A stretch of 64,000 nucleotides of DNA from positions 62,001 through 126,000 of the forward strand of contig JACFMQ010000006.1 of assembly GCA_019455325.1 (NCBI GenBank), written 5' to 3'. The translations under genes were made by a program, and so were the position numbers. The notes under the pieces were generated by a model that had not been told where the DNA came from, ran no database searches, and saw only the letters and a program-made list of their open reading frames with translations. The stretch comes from Rhodocyclaceae bacterium. Its GTDB lineage: Bacteria > Pseudomonadota > Gammaproteobacteria > Burkholderiales > Rhodocyclaceae. This document shows positions 8,981 through 18,228 of the stretch, in pieces. The stretch's first letter is position 1. Each line of letters opens with the position of its first letter.

Positions 8981-10466
8981 CGGACAGCGTTCGCTCTTCG
9001 GCGAGATCCTCGACTGGATGCTCGCCCCGCTGCTCTTCGTCTGGCCGATCTCGATCGCCGTCACCCACTACTTCGCCACCGCCGTCGCCAGCTATCCCTA
9101 CGACCAGGCGCTGCGCGAGAACGTGAACGCCGTCGCCCGCCAGATCAAGTTCGTCGGCGGCCGCGCGCAGATCAGCCTGCCGGCCTCGGCGCGCGCCATG
9201 CTGCGCGCCGACGAGATCGACGACGTCTATTTCCACGTGCTCAACCGCAAGGGCGTCAAGCTCGCCGGCGATTCCGAACTGCCGGTCGCCGACGACCTCG
9301 CCTACCAGGAGGACGAGCTCGGCGAGATCTATTTCCGCGACGTCGAGGCCGGCGGCCAGGACCTGCGCGTCGCCTACACCTACGTCGGCGAACCGAACAT
9401 GCCGCGCGAGCGCTGGCTGTTGGTCGAGGTCGGCGAGACGCTGGAGAAGCGTTCGCAGCTCGCCAACAAGATCATCGCCAGCGTCATCCTGCCGCAGTTC
9501 GTGATCATTCCGCTGGCCGTGGTCCTCGTCTGGTTCGGCCTCTCCCAGGGGCTGCGTCCGCTGACCGTGCTGCGCGAGCGGATCGAGGCGCGCGGCGAGA
9601 GCGACATGTCGCCGATCCGCACGCGGCGCGTGCCGGAAGAGCTGCAGCCGCTGATCGACGCCTTCAACGCCATGCTCGAACGCATGCGCGGCAACCTCGA
9701 CGCGCAGCAGCGCTTCATCGCCGACGCCGCGCACCAGTTGCGCACGCCGCTCACCGGCCTGAAGACGCAGGCGCAACTGGCGATGCGCGAGTCCGACCCG
9801 GAGGAGCTGAAGAACTCGCTGCGCCAGATCGCCACCGGCGTCGACCGCGCCGCGCACCTGGTCAACCAACTGCTGACGCTGGCGCGCGCCGAGGCGAGCG
9901 ACGCCGCGCGCCAGTCGCTGGTTCCGCTCAACCTCGACCTCCTGCTGCGCGAGCAGGTCGGCGAATGGGTGATGCGCGCGCTCGACCGGCGCATCGACCT
10001 CGGCTACGAGCCGGCGCCGTCCTCCGAGATCATGGGCAGCGCCTTCCTGCTGCGCGAGCTGGTCAGCAACCTGATCGACAACGCGTTGCGCTACACGCCG
10101 GCCGACGGCCGCGTCACCTGCCGCGTCCTCGTCGGGGACGACGCCGTCACCCTCGAAGTCGAGGACAACGGCATCGGCATCACCGAGGCGCAGGCGGCGC
10201 TCGTCTTCGAGCGCTTCTTCCGCGTCGATGGCACCGGCACCGACGGTTCCGGCCTCGGCCTGCCGATCGTGCGCGAGATCGCCGAACTGCACGGCGCCGA
10301 GGCCAGCCTGCGGCCGAACCCGAACGAGCGCGGCGCCGTCGCCCGCGTCGTCTTCCCGCGCTACCGCCCGCTCGCCGCCCGGCCGGAGTTCGACGCCCAG
10401 GTCGAGGGCGAACTCGGCATGCGCGGCGTGCAAGGTCCGCGCAATCCGCCGAGCGGTTTCGTCTGA
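8949..10466 (+). CDS. Sensor histidine kinase (TctE/QseC-like)
   Basis: The membrane partner of the preceding regulator, 505 residues. An N-terminal membrane segment (about 24-45) is followed by a periplasmic two-component sensor-kinase N-terminal domain, a second membrane segment (about 178-200), HAMP, the H box AAHQLRTPL with H262, and an HATPase domain with N, G1 and G2 boxes (SNLIDNALRY, EDNGIG, GSGLGLPIV). The start lies inside the regulator gene. The stimulus is unknown; in the TctE family it is often a carboxylate. Confidence 0.92.
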   Translation: MKNSRKPAAPDGQRSLFGEILDWMLAPLLFVWPISIAVTHYFATAVASYPYDQALRENVNAVARQIKFVGGRAQISLPASARAMLRADEIDDVYFHVLNRKGVKLAGDSELPVADDLAYQEDELGEIYFRDVEAGGQDLRVAYTYVGEPNMPRERWLLVEVGETLEKRSQLANKIIASVILPQFVIIPLAVVLVWFGLSQGLRPLTVLRERIEARGESDMSPIRTRRVPEELQPLIDAFNAMLERMRGNLDAQQRFIADAAHQLRTPLTGLKTQAQLAMRESDPEELKNSLRQIATGVDRAAHLVNQLLTLARAEASDAARQSLVPLNLDLLLREQVGEWVMRALDRRIDLGYEPAPSSEIMGSAFLLRELVSNLIDNALRYTPADGRVTCRVLVGDDAVTLEVEDNGIGITEAQAALVFERFFRVDGTGTDGSGLGLPIVREIAELHGAEASLRPNPNERGAVARVVFPRYRPLAARPEFDAQVEGELGMRGVQGPRNPPSGFV

Positions 10467-10507
10467 GCGTGCCCATGCCGCTGAGTCACGCCCGCCTTCA
10501 GGCTTGA

Positions 10508-10527
10508 CCTCGCCCTGAAGGGCGAGG
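10508..10527. terminator. Hairpin after the two-component operon
   Basis: CCTCGCCC-TGAA-GGGCGAGG forms an 8-bp perfect stem with a tetraloop. No T-run follows, so termination is only possible. Confidence 0.4.
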
Positions 10528-10622
10528 CTTGCGCTTTGGCCCGTGGTCAGCCCGCTGTAAGGAATGCTTCCTAGAGTGGCCGGAAAAGAACACTGCGGCG
10601 GCGGACAGAAGGCGGAAGAGAC

Positions 10623-10960
10623 ATGGGCGATCCGGCCATCGACTGGGCGGCGATCAACGCCGATCCCCGTTTTCGGGAACTGCATCGGCGCAAGATGCGC
10701 TTCCTCGGTTTCCTGGTGGCTGCCTCGGCCATCTACTACTTCATGCTGCCGATCGGCGCGGCGTACTTCCCCGAGATCTTCCGGGTCCGGGTCGCCGGCG
10801 CGGTGAACGCCGGCCTGCTTTTCGCACTTTCCGAATTCGTCTTCGCCTGCGGCGTCGCCGTCCTCTACGCCCGCCGCGCCGGCCGCGACTTCGACCGGCT
10901 GGCCGGGGCGCTCGCCGACGAAGCCGCGGCGCGTACCCATGCCGGCGCCGGGAGGGACGC

Positions 10961-10964
<4 letters not shown>
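10623..10964 (+). CDS. DUF485 small membrane protein
   Basis: A 113-residue protein of the DUF485/YjcH family, usually encoded just before ActP-type acetate symporters. It has the family start (FRELHRRKMRFLGFLVAASAI) and two predicted membrane helices (about 28-48 and 60-82). Its stop overlaps the symporter start as ATGA, so translation is probably coupled. Its role is not established; an accessory role for the transporter is an inference. Confidence 0.88.
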
Positions 10965-12888
<1,924 letters not shown>

Positions 12889-12892
<4 letters not shown>

Positions 12893-12917
12893 CGGAGGGC
12901 GGGGGCGTCGCTATAAT
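12889..12917 (+). promoter_or_regulatory. Sigma-70 promoter of tRNA-Phe
   Basis: TTGACG (12889-12894), a 17-base spacer and TATAAT (12912-12917), 13 bases before the tRNA. The -35 box overlaps the symporter stop codon. Confidence 0.85.
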
Positions 12918-12930
12918 GCGCGCTCGCTTT

Positions 12931-13006
12931 GGCCAGTTAGCTCAGTTGGTAGAGCAGCGGATTGAAAATCCGCGTGTCCGTGGTTCGATTCCGCGACTGG
13001 CCACCA
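12931..13006 (+). tRNA. tRNA-Phe (GAA)
   Basis: A full 76-base cloverleaf with a GGCCAGT/ACTGGCC acceptor stem, D-arm AGCTCAGTTGGTAGAGC, anticodon GAA in the ATTGAAAAT loop, a GGTTCGATTCC T-arm and encoded CCA. Its 3' half (12961-13006) is supplied by the integrated phage and is duplicated at 24000-24045, so the gene stays intact after integration. Confidence 0.97.
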
Positions 13007-13337
13007 ATTCAGACGGCTCCCTTTCGGGGGCCGTCGTCGTTTCTGCCTTCGTCTTCTCCAGCTCGGCGGCTCTCCGGGCTTCGGCCGCCAGGACGAAAGG
13101 CAGCCACACCTCCCGCTTTTCTGGGTTCTTTTCGGTTGCAAGCTGTGATGCTGCGATCAACTCTATTTCAGGCACGCCGAGTAACTGCGCTAGTTTGACG
13201 CAAGCATATTCGGGCAATCCTCTTTGATGCGCTTTCGCGTTGTAGATGACGGTCGGGACTTGCCCTAGCAGTTTCGCAAGCGAAACAGCGGTTCCGCATT
13301 TCTCTATTCCCGCTTCGATGTAGTCGCGCAATTCCAT
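12942..13337 (-). CDS. RstR-like phage repressor (HTH)
   Basis: Predicted repressor of the phage replication promoter. The first ~70 residues form a small helix-turn-helix domain (AVSLAKLLGQVPTVIYNAK.., then VKLAQLLGVPEIELIAA) resembling DUF3693/RstR-type proteins of filamentous phages. It is divergent from rep, with three operator-like inverted repeats in between. The last ~20 residues (VASRGIEPRTRGFSI..) are simply the antisense of the tRNA-Phe 3' half, so the frame crosses attL and stops inside the host tRNA. On the excised circle the frame would instead continue antisense to int, giving about 180 residues rather than 131. The true functional end may be shorter. A degenerate ParB-site palindrome lies within the gene. 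Confidence 0.7.
   Translation of the reverse strand: MELRDYIEAGIEKCGTAVSLAKLLGQVPTVIYNAKAHQRGLPEYACVKLAQLLGVPEIELIAASQLATEKNPEKREVWLPFVLAAEARRAAELEKTKAETTTAPEREPSELVASRGIEPRTRGFSIRCSTN
12961..13006 (+). repeat. attL (46-bp direct repeat, tRNA 3' half)
   Basis: Identical over 46 bases to 24000-24045; identity breaks exactly at both ends (G versus T before, A versus C after). It covers the anticodon loop to the encoded CCA, a standard target for tyrosine integrases. Confidence 0.95.
13270..13287. promoter_or_regulatory. Degenerate parS-like palindrome (site 6)
   Basis: AGTTTCGCAAGCGAAACA matches the phage palindrome at 16 of 18 positions (15 of the inner 16). It lies in the HTH-coding part of the repressor gene (codons for VSLAK). 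Confidence 0.55.
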
Positions 13338-13356
13338 CTATGACCTTCGTCAGGGG

Positions 13357-13417
13357 TTGACATAGCAAACTTGCTTGCATATCTTGCCTAGCAATTTTGC
13401 TACAAAGCAAAACTGCT
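13357..13417 (+). promoter_or_regulatory. Phage early promoter with three repressor operators
   Basis: TTGACA (13357-13362), a 17-base spacer and TATCTT (13380-13385) form a good rightward sigma-70 promoter toward rep. Three matches to AGCAAnnnTGCT sit at 13364-13375 (between -35 and -10), 13390-13401 and 13406-13417; the second and third are cores of longer inverted repeats. The arrangement resembles a lysogeny switch controlled by the divergent HTH repressor. A further perfect hairpin (8-bp stem, 13433-13452) lies before the first ORF. Confidence 0.75.
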
Positions 13418-13473
13418 TTGTGCCCGAACGATAGACCAGCGCCGGCTGGTCTGCAACTGGACAGGGAGGTCCG

Positions 13474-13704
13474 ATGACTGAAAAGGCAATTCGTACGGGG
13501 CTTTTCCGTTGCGACGGTGTTTTTGCGCAGCCTGGTCCGCCGAGCGGTCCGACGTTTGCTGCTCGCGGCTGCATGGTTTCAAGCGATCCGCGCATCTGTG
13601 TTGATCTGCTGGTTGAGCAGGCTGTCAATGATAGCGAGCCGGCCCGAGCGATGAATTCCTACTTCATGGACCGTGATTTTTCTTTGGGTCGGGTTACCCA
13701 ATGA
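13474..13704 (+). CDS. Small hypothetical phage protein upstream of rep
   Basis: 76 residues, not recognised. It has a strong ribosome-binding site (GGGAGGT 5-6 bases before ATG), and its stop overlaps the Rep start as ATGA, so it is very probably translated and coupled to Rep. Composition is mixed with no membrane segment. Its position, first in the early operon, suggests a role in replication control, but nothing in the sequence shows function. Confidence 0.65.
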   Translation: MTEKAIRTGLFRCDGVFAQPGPPSGPTFAARGCMVSSDPRICVDLLVEQAVNDSEPARAMNSYFMDRDFSLGRVTQ

Positions 13705-14930
13705 AAATCCCGCACGCGATCCCCGCCGATCTCGGTCTGCTGACTGAATCCGATTTTGCCCGGATTGGCGAGGTTGTATCGGAATCCCTCAAGGCCGCGC
13801 ATGAGCGGCTGGCGGCAGCGCGCGATGCGCGGCAGCGCGCTCTGCTGCCGGCCCCCGCTAATAACATGGGGGGAAAGTCTGAAGACGCGCCGGCACGGCT
13901 GGTTCTCGAAGACGGCCAGATCGTCGAGGTACCTGCTCGTCGAGGATGGGGCGGCGATACGGCCTTTGTGGATTGGGTGAACTACACCAGCCACGAATCC
14001 GCTTACTACCATCGGTCGCCGGGAATGGAGTTCTTCAACGGTTCGCCCGTGACGGATGATGAAGTTATTGCTCGTGTCAGCGTCGCGTGCCTGAAAATCT
14101 TCGGCTTCGGTATTACCGCCGAGCGCCCGACCGGCGCTAACTTCTACAAGCGATCCTTCGTGCTCGGCGAGGGGTGCGGCATGGTCTGCTACGGCGGCCA
14201 GCGCAGCACCGTACTGGTGATGCTCTCTGGTGCGGGCTGCGCGGCAGCGGCGCCCGGTTGGGAAAAGCGCCTCTATGACTGGCTGGTATTCCATCGCCAC
14301 CACGCCAAGATCACCCGCATCGATCTCGCGCACGACGACTTTACCGGCGAGCGTTACAGCGTCGATAAAGCTGATGCCGACTTCGATGCCGGCCTCTACT
14401 GCAATGGTGGCCGTATGCCCGATTGCGAAAAACGCGGCAACTGGAAACGTCCGAACGGCAAGGGCCGTACCTTCTATGTCGGTCATCGTAGCAATGGGAA
14501 GTTCGCCCGAATTTATGAGAAGGGTCGCGAGCTCGGTGACAAGTCCAGCGAATGGAATCGCGTCGAGGCCGAGCTGAAGAGTATTGGCCGCACCATTCCC
14601 TTCGAGGCCCTGCTCGAAGCCGGCTGCTATCTCGCTGCCTGCTATCCCGCATTCGCCTGGATCAGCGAGCGTCAGGAACGGATCGTTACCGAACAGAAAA
14701 AAGCGGAAGTCACTTACGAATCCGGCTGCGCCTGGCTGAAGAAACAGGTCGGCGCCTGGATCAACGCGCTGCTTCAGATCGAGGGCAGTCCGGAAGCCGT
14801 GATTGCCAAGATCATCCGCGACGAAATTCCGTCGCGACTCAAGGTTCCCTCGTACTTGTTTGGCGGCGATTGGCTGCATGACAGGAAACGGGAATACCCG
14901 CCATTGGATACGGCCATTGCTGCGTGGTAG
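13701..14930 (+). CDS. Phage replication initiation protein (Rep_trans/RstA-like)
   Basis: Predicted rolling-circle initiator that nicks the phage replicative form. 409 residues. The central region has features of the replication-initiation-factor family (PF02486; RstA of CTX phage): LVMLSGAGC, ITRIDLAHDDFTGE (about 200-213), RTFYVGHRSNGKFARIYEKG and WNRVEAELKS. The first ~85 residues are a variable extension. It lacks its own clear ribosome-binding site and is translationally coupled to the preceding ORF. The first of the parS-like sites lies just downstream, before the ssDNA-binding gene. Confidence 0.87.
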   Translation: MKIPHAIPADLGLLTESDFARIGEVVSESLKAAHERLAAARDARQRALLPAPANNMGGKSEDAPARLVLEDGQIVEVPARRGWGGDTAFVDWVNYTSHESAYYHRSPGMEFFNGSPVTDDEVIARVSVACLKIFGFGITAERPTGANFYKRSFVLGEGCGMVCYGGQRSTVLVMLSGAGCAAAAPGWEKRLYDWLVFHRHHAKITRIDLAHDDFTGERYSVDKADADFDAGLYCNGGRMPDCEKRGNWKRPNGKGRTFYVGHRSNGKFARIYEKGRELGDKSSEWNRVEAELKSIGRTIPFEALLEAGCYLAACYPAFAWISERQERIVTEQKKAEVTYESGCAWLKKQVGAWINALLQIEGSPEAVIAKIIRDEIPSRLKVPSYLFGGDWLHDRKREYPPLDTAIAAW

Positions 14931-14958
14931 TCGGCCAAATCCGCAGGCACTCAACCAC

Positions 14959-14976
14959 TGTTTCGCATGCGAAACA
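14959..14976. promoter_or_regulatory. parS-like palindrome (site 1)
   Basis: A perfect 18-bp palindrome TGTTTCGCATGCGAAACA in the 66-base gap between rep and the ssDNA-binding gene, ending 20 bases before the latter's ATG. Confidence 0.8.
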
Positions 14977-14996
14977 CAAACGACGGAGATTCAAAA

Positions 14997-15305
14997 ATGG
15001 AATTCAAAGGCAAGTTTCAAATCCTCGGCGCCAAGGGTTTCAAGGGCGAGGTCGAAGGCACGAACTATGACTCCACCACGATCTACGTGGTGATGCCGGT
15101 CAGCGAGCGAGCCGGCACGGAAAAGGGGTTCAACGCGCATCCGATCAAGTTCGGCAAGTCGGACGAGTTCGCGAAGATGAAGAACCTGCCGTTCCCGATC
15201 GAGGCCGAGTTGGATCTGACGTTGACGACGAAGGGCTACGAATGCCACGGCTTCAAGCCGCTGTCGGTGTCGCACGCCAAGAACGCGGCAAGCGCGGCGA
15301 GCTGA
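14997..15305 (+). CDS. Phage single-stranded DNA-binding protein (gpV-like)
   Basis: 102 residues of beta-rich sequence (MEFKGKFQILGAKGFKGEVEG..) in the usual inovirus position after Rep. It is expected to coat progeny single-stranded DNA and block its conversion to double strand. ATG at 14997 has GGAG 8 bases upstream; the earlier in-frame ATG at 14967 lies inside the palindrome and has no ribosome-binding site. The C-terminus reads SVSHAKNAAS from a sequence that weakly resembles the phage palindrome. The call rests on size and order more than on a signature motif. Confidence 0.7.
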   Translation: MEFKGKFQILGAKGFKGEVEGTNYDSTTIYVVMPVSERAGTEKGFNAHPIKFGKSDEFAKMKNLPFPIEAELDLTLTTKGYECHGFKPLSVSHAKNAASAAS

Positions 15306-15307
15306 TC

Positions 15308-15535
15308 ATGCTCCAGGACGTGGAGCGCGTCTGGGTCGTGCAGTGCAAGTCGACAGGTCACTTTCTGTCGGCCGAGTTGCATATGGTGCGCTCGCTGCGC
15401 CTCGCGGGCCGTGCTCCCGACCTGGAATGCGCGATTGAAACCGGCCGGATTCATTTCGATCAGGACTTCGAGGTTTTCAGTTTCTTCGAGCCCCCCGATC
15501 GAGTTGAGTCTGTTTCGCATGCGAAACATTTTTAA
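15308..15535 (+). CDS. Small hypothetical phage protein
   Basis: 75 residues (MLQDVERVWVVQCKSTGHFL..), starting 2 bases after the previous stop. No membrane helix. Its last codons (VSHAKHF) encode parS-like site 2. Function not recognised. Confidence 0.6.
   Translation: MLQDVERVWVVQCKSTGHFLSAELHMVRSLRLAGRAPDLECAIETGRIHFDQDFEVFSFFEPPDRVESVSHAKHF
15511..15528. promoter_or_regulatory. parS-like palindrome (site 2)
   Basis: A perfect TGTTTCGCATGCGAAACA within the final codons of the 75-residue ORF and 17 bases before the next start. Confidence 0.8.
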
Positions 15536-15544
15536 GGAATCCGC

Positions 15545-15712
15545 ATGATGGACTGTGCCGACCTTGCTGCTGACATCGCGCTGGCCACGTCGGAGGCAGT
15601 CGTCGTCAGCATGGAAACCACGACCTACGCCTTCGCACTTGTCCTCGGCCTCGCCTTGGCCTGTGGCTTCCTCACGGGCCTCTGGCTTTCCCGTCCGCCA
15701 AGGAATGGCTGA
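15545..15712 (+). CDS. Small phage membrane protein (minor coat candidate)
   Basis: 55 residues with one hydrophobic helix (YAFALVLGLALACGFLTGLWL) near the C-terminus, followed by SRPPRNG. Start ATG at 15545 (a second ATG follows directly) after TAAGGAATCC. Its stop overlaps the next start as TGATG. Lying between the ssDNA-binding and major coat genes, it occupies the place of gVII/gIX in f1-type phages; that role is an inference. Confidence 0.6.
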   Translation: MMDCADLAADIALATSEAVVVSMETTTYAFALVLGLALACGFLTGLWLSRPPRNG

Positions 15713-15975
15713 TGACTACCTGCGCAACGCTGGTCAATTCGTGGGGCTCGCCGCCGGTCCTGCAATTGCAGTCGGCTGCGGTGCCTGCGGGTGGTTACGA
15801 ATCATGCGAGTGGCTCTACATGAGCGGCGCGGAATACGCGTCGCTGCAGGGAGCCACGACAGGAATCGACACGGCGCTGATCGCCCTCGGGGCGGGAGGT
15901 GCCGTTGCGATGTGGGCCGCCGGCTTCGGTGTCGGACTGGTCATTTCAACCGTCCGGAAATTCCGGACACCCTAA
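15712..15975 (+). CDS. Phage membrane protein upstream of the major coat gene
   Basis: 87 residues with one predicted membrane helix (TALIALGAGGAVAMWAAGFGVGLVIS) and a short basic tail (TVRKFRTP). Coupled to the preceding ORF by TGATG. A minor coat or assembly protein is likely from position. No specific family recognised. Confidence 0.6.
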   Translation: MTTCATLVNSWGSPPVLQLQSAAVPAGGYESCEWLYMSGAEYASLQGATTGIDTALIALGAGGAVAMWAAGFGVGLVISTVRKFRTP

Positions 15976-15989
15976 GTGGAGGTAACACC

Positions 15990-16232
15990 ATGAAGCTCAT
16001 CACTCAAGTCAAGAAGTTCGGCAACAGCATCGCGGCCAAGGTCGCCTTCGCCGGCACCTCGATGGCGGTCGCCGTCGAGTCGTTCGCGCAGGCGAGCGGT
16101 CTGGCGCAGGCCGCTCAGACCGGCATCGACGCGGCCAAGGGCGACGGCCTGACCGTTGGCGGCTACGTCGTCGCGGCTGTCGCGGCGCTGGTCGTCGTCG
16201 GCGTGATCATCGGCCTCGTCAAGAAGATGTAA
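15990..16232 (+). CDS. Major coat protein (pVIII-like)
   Basis: 80 residues with the inovirus pVIII layout: a basic N-terminus and signal-like segment (MKLITQVKKFGNS.. to SFAQA, about 1-32), a short amphipathic stretch, a membrane helix (VVAAVAALVVVGVIIGLV) and a basic end (KKM) that would contact DNA in the virion. Strong ribosome-binding site GGAGGT 7 bases upstream. A strong hairpin follows, as expected for the most highly expressed phage gene. Confidence 0.85.
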   Translation: MKLITQVKKFGNSIAAKVAFAGTSMAVAVESFAQASGLAQAAQTGIDAAKGDGLTVGGYVVAAVAALVVVGVIIGLVKKM

Positions 16233-16237
16233 TCGCC

Positions 16238-16270
16238 TCGGCCCCGTCGCTGCGCGGCGGTCGGGGCCGA
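16238..16270 (+). terminator. Hairpin after the major coat gene
   Basis: TCGGCCCC (16238-16245) pairs with GGGGCCGA (16263-16270), with a GC-rich inner loop. No T-run. It probably stabilises coat mRNA or partly terminates transcription, as the hairpin after gene VIII does in f1. Confidence 0.6.
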
Positions 16271-16289
16271 ATCCCCTGGGGAGGGAATC

Positions 16290-16361
16290 ATGCTCTCGCT
16301 CATCATCGGCACGCTGCTTGGCTGCTGCTTCGTCATCGGCGTTCGGACCGCCTCGTTGTGA
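16290..16361 (+). CDS. Tiny membrane peptide (pIX/pVII-like candidate)
   Basis: 23 residues, MLSLIIGTLLGCCFVIGVRT plus three more, almost entirely one hydrophobic helix. A good ribosome-binding site (GGAGGGAATC before ATG) and a GTGA overlap with the adsorption-protein start support translation. Size resembles the f1 end-cap proteins (32-33 residues), but this is inference. Confidence 0.5.
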   Translation: MLSLIIGTLLGCCFVIGVRTASL

Positions 16362-17692
16362 GCCGGAATTTCCGTAACTTTCTGTGGTTCCTGGTCGGCT
16401 GCATCGCTGCGGCGGTGCCGCTGCTCTCGATGGCCGAGACTATTCCGGCTGTTCAGATGCGGTGGGCTCGCGTTCATACCTTGTCGAGTCCGATTGTGTA
16501 TGGTCCGACTGTTTGGGTCGGTATGGATCAGTCGTCGGTTCTTTATCAGCTCGCATGTGAGGCGGCTGGTTCCCACATTAAAGCGCCTGACGGTTGTGTT
16601 GGTTGGTCTCAATGGCAAAACGGCATTGCCTATAACTGCCCGACTGGTCAAGGCTGGACATTTTCTAGTTCAGGTAATGTCTGCACGCGCCCCGATTGCG
16701 CTGAGGGCGAAACACGCGGCGAAGACGGCATCTGCCGCGGTCCGGAATGCCCGCCAGGTGAGGAGCCGAATTCATCCGGCGTTTGCGTTCCGATCCCTTG
16801 CTCGCGTCATTACGAATATCGTGACGCGAATGGCAACTGCGTTCCCAAGTGCATTCACCCTGAAGGCTTTTCTCCTGCAGGTCTTGGCGGTGCAAGCGGT
16901 AGTGGCGGTTCTATGCCCGGCAGTGTTTGCGTCGACGCCTGCGTTTTCCCGACCACTACATGCGTGAGATTTCCCGAGACTGGCGCCTATGGCTGCGGCC
17001 TCGGCCCTTCTACTGGCAATACCTGCGACCCTGACGCGCCGGCCGGTGATGACGATCCCAAGCCGGCCGAACCGTTGCCCAAGGATTCGCCCGAATCCGA
17101 TTGTGTAAGCCAGGGCAAGGCTTACGGGCAGGTCAACGGCAAAACGGTTTGCGTCCAGCCCGATCAGGTGAGCACCAAGAACAAGACGGAGCAGACCGTC
17201 ACCCGGCCGGACGGCACGACCGGCAAGGAAACCACGAACACGACGACGGTTTGCAGCGGCGCCGGCTCCTGCACCACGACGACCGTCACGACGGTATCCG
17301 GCGGCGGCAGCACCGGAGAAAAGCCGGACGGTGAAACGACGACAACGACGACCGGTAATGGTGCCTGCAAGGCGAACCCGGACAGCCCGGCATGCAAACC
17401 CGGCTTCACCAAGCCGACCAAGGGCGAGTTTCCCGGCAAGGAATCCGACATCGAAGATGCCGAACAGGCGCTGACGGCCAAGGTCAATCAGATCAAGACC
17501 CAGATCGCCGGCCTGTTCCAGACGATGCAGACAGGCAGCGGCGGCTTGCCCTGCGATGGCGGTGTCCCCGTCCGCGCGCTCGGCATCAATTTCAACCTGT
17601 GCTTTGCGACGCAGGAAGGCAACCTTCAACCTCTCCAGATCGCGATCTTGGTGATCGCGGCGCTGGCCTCGCTCGTCATTATTTTCAGGTGA
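16358..17692 (+). CDS. TspB-like / pIII-type adsorption protein
   Basis: Predicted virion tip protein that binds the host receptor. 444 residues starting with GTG (overlapping the preceding stop): signal peptide (to SMAETIPA), a cysteine-rich region (about 70-230) with EGF-like spacing (CPPGEEPNSSGVCVPIPC), a Thr-rich low-complexity linker (about 270-335), a region resembling the C-terminus of Neisseria TspB, and a single C-terminal membrane anchor (LQIAILVIAALASLVIIFR). The first ~250 codons are less GC-rich than neighbouring phage genes, which suggests module exchange in the receptor-binding part. Confidence 0.8.
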   Translation: MSRNFRNFLWFLVGCIAAAVPLLSMAETIPAVQMRWARVHTLSSPIVYGPTVWVGMDQSSVLYQLACEAAGSHIKAPDGCVGWSQWQNGIAYNCPTGQGWTFSSSGNVCTRPDCAEGETRGEDGICRGPECPPGEEPNSSGVCVPIPCSRHYEYRDANGNCVPKCIHPEGFSPAGLGGASGSGGSMPGSVCVDACVFPTTTCVRFPETGAYGCGLGPSTGNTCDPDAPAGDDDPKPAEPLPKDSPESDCVSQGKAYGQVNGKTVCVQPDQVSTKNKTEQTVTRPDGTTGKETTNTTTVCSGAGSCTTTTVTTVSGGGSTGEKPDGETTTTTTGNGACKANPDSPACKPGFTKPTKGEFPGKESDIEDAEQALTAKVNQIKTQIAGLFQTMQTGSGGLPCDGGVPVRALGINFNLCFATQEGNLQPLQIAILVIAALASLVIIFR

Positions 17693-17695
17693 CGC

Positions 17696-18019
17696 ATGGA
17701 AGCTCTATTCAGTTGGATCACGGAATTCTTCTCCACCGGCATCTATGAGTTGATCACCGGTGCCTTCGCCTCGCTGATCGAGTGGCTGATGCTGCTCAAG
17801 CTCAAGACGATGCTCTGGACGCTCGATTTCTCTTGGAAAATCGCCAATACGCTGATCGCCAACCTTGGCGTCACGTCGGCGCTCAATGCCGCGTGGGGTA
17901 GCTTTGACAGCGTCACGCTGTCGAACCTGATGTTCTTCAAGGTGCCGGACGCCGTGAACATGATCCTGTCCGCGCTCGGCACCCGGTTTGTTCTTCGTTT
18001 CTTACCGATGGGGTGGTGA
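17696..18019 (+). CDS. DUF2523 phage membrane protein (pVI-like)
   Basis: 107 residues with hydrophobic helices (about 17-40 and 45-62) and a C-terminal hydrophobic segment ending MGW. It lies between the adsorption and Zot genes, as DUF2523 proteins do in many inoviruses, and is probably the second tip protein. Its stop overlaps the next start (TGATG). Confidence 0.75.
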   Translation: MEALFSWITEFFSTGIYELITGAFASLIEWLMLLKLKTMLWTLDFSWKIANTLIANLGVTSALNAAWGSFDSVTLSNLMFFKVPDAVNMILSALGTRFVLRFLPMGW

Positions 18020-18228
18020 TGATGAGTGCCGAAGTTGACAGGCTTGATGCCGAGATTGCGCGTCTCCGGGAGGATATCGATTGGTGCGATGCTCGCATCG
18101 TCGAGCATCTAGGGGAGATTGAAGCGCTTCAGTTTCGTCGTGATCTTGATGCTCAGGAGCTGAGCTACAACGAAATGTGGCGCGAGGATGCCGAGCGACG
18201 CGAGCAGGAATCGGTTGAAAGCAGCTGA
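18019..18228 (+). CDS. Small coiled-coil phage protein
   Basis: 69 residues, nearly all predicted coiled coil (VDRLDAEIARLREDIDWCDA..). It could also start at 18013 (GTG) or 18022 (ATG). Its stop codon shares a base with the Zot start. Function not recognised; it may assist Zot or assembly. Confidence 0.55.
   Translation: MMSAEVDRLDAEIARLREDIDWCDARIVEHLGEIEALQFRRDLDAQELSYNEMWREDAERREQESVESS

Noticed and set aside
14967-14996. An earlier ATG for the ssDNA-binding protein
   Set aside because: It lies within the palindrome and has no ribosome-binding site; ATG 14997 has GGAG at proper spacing.
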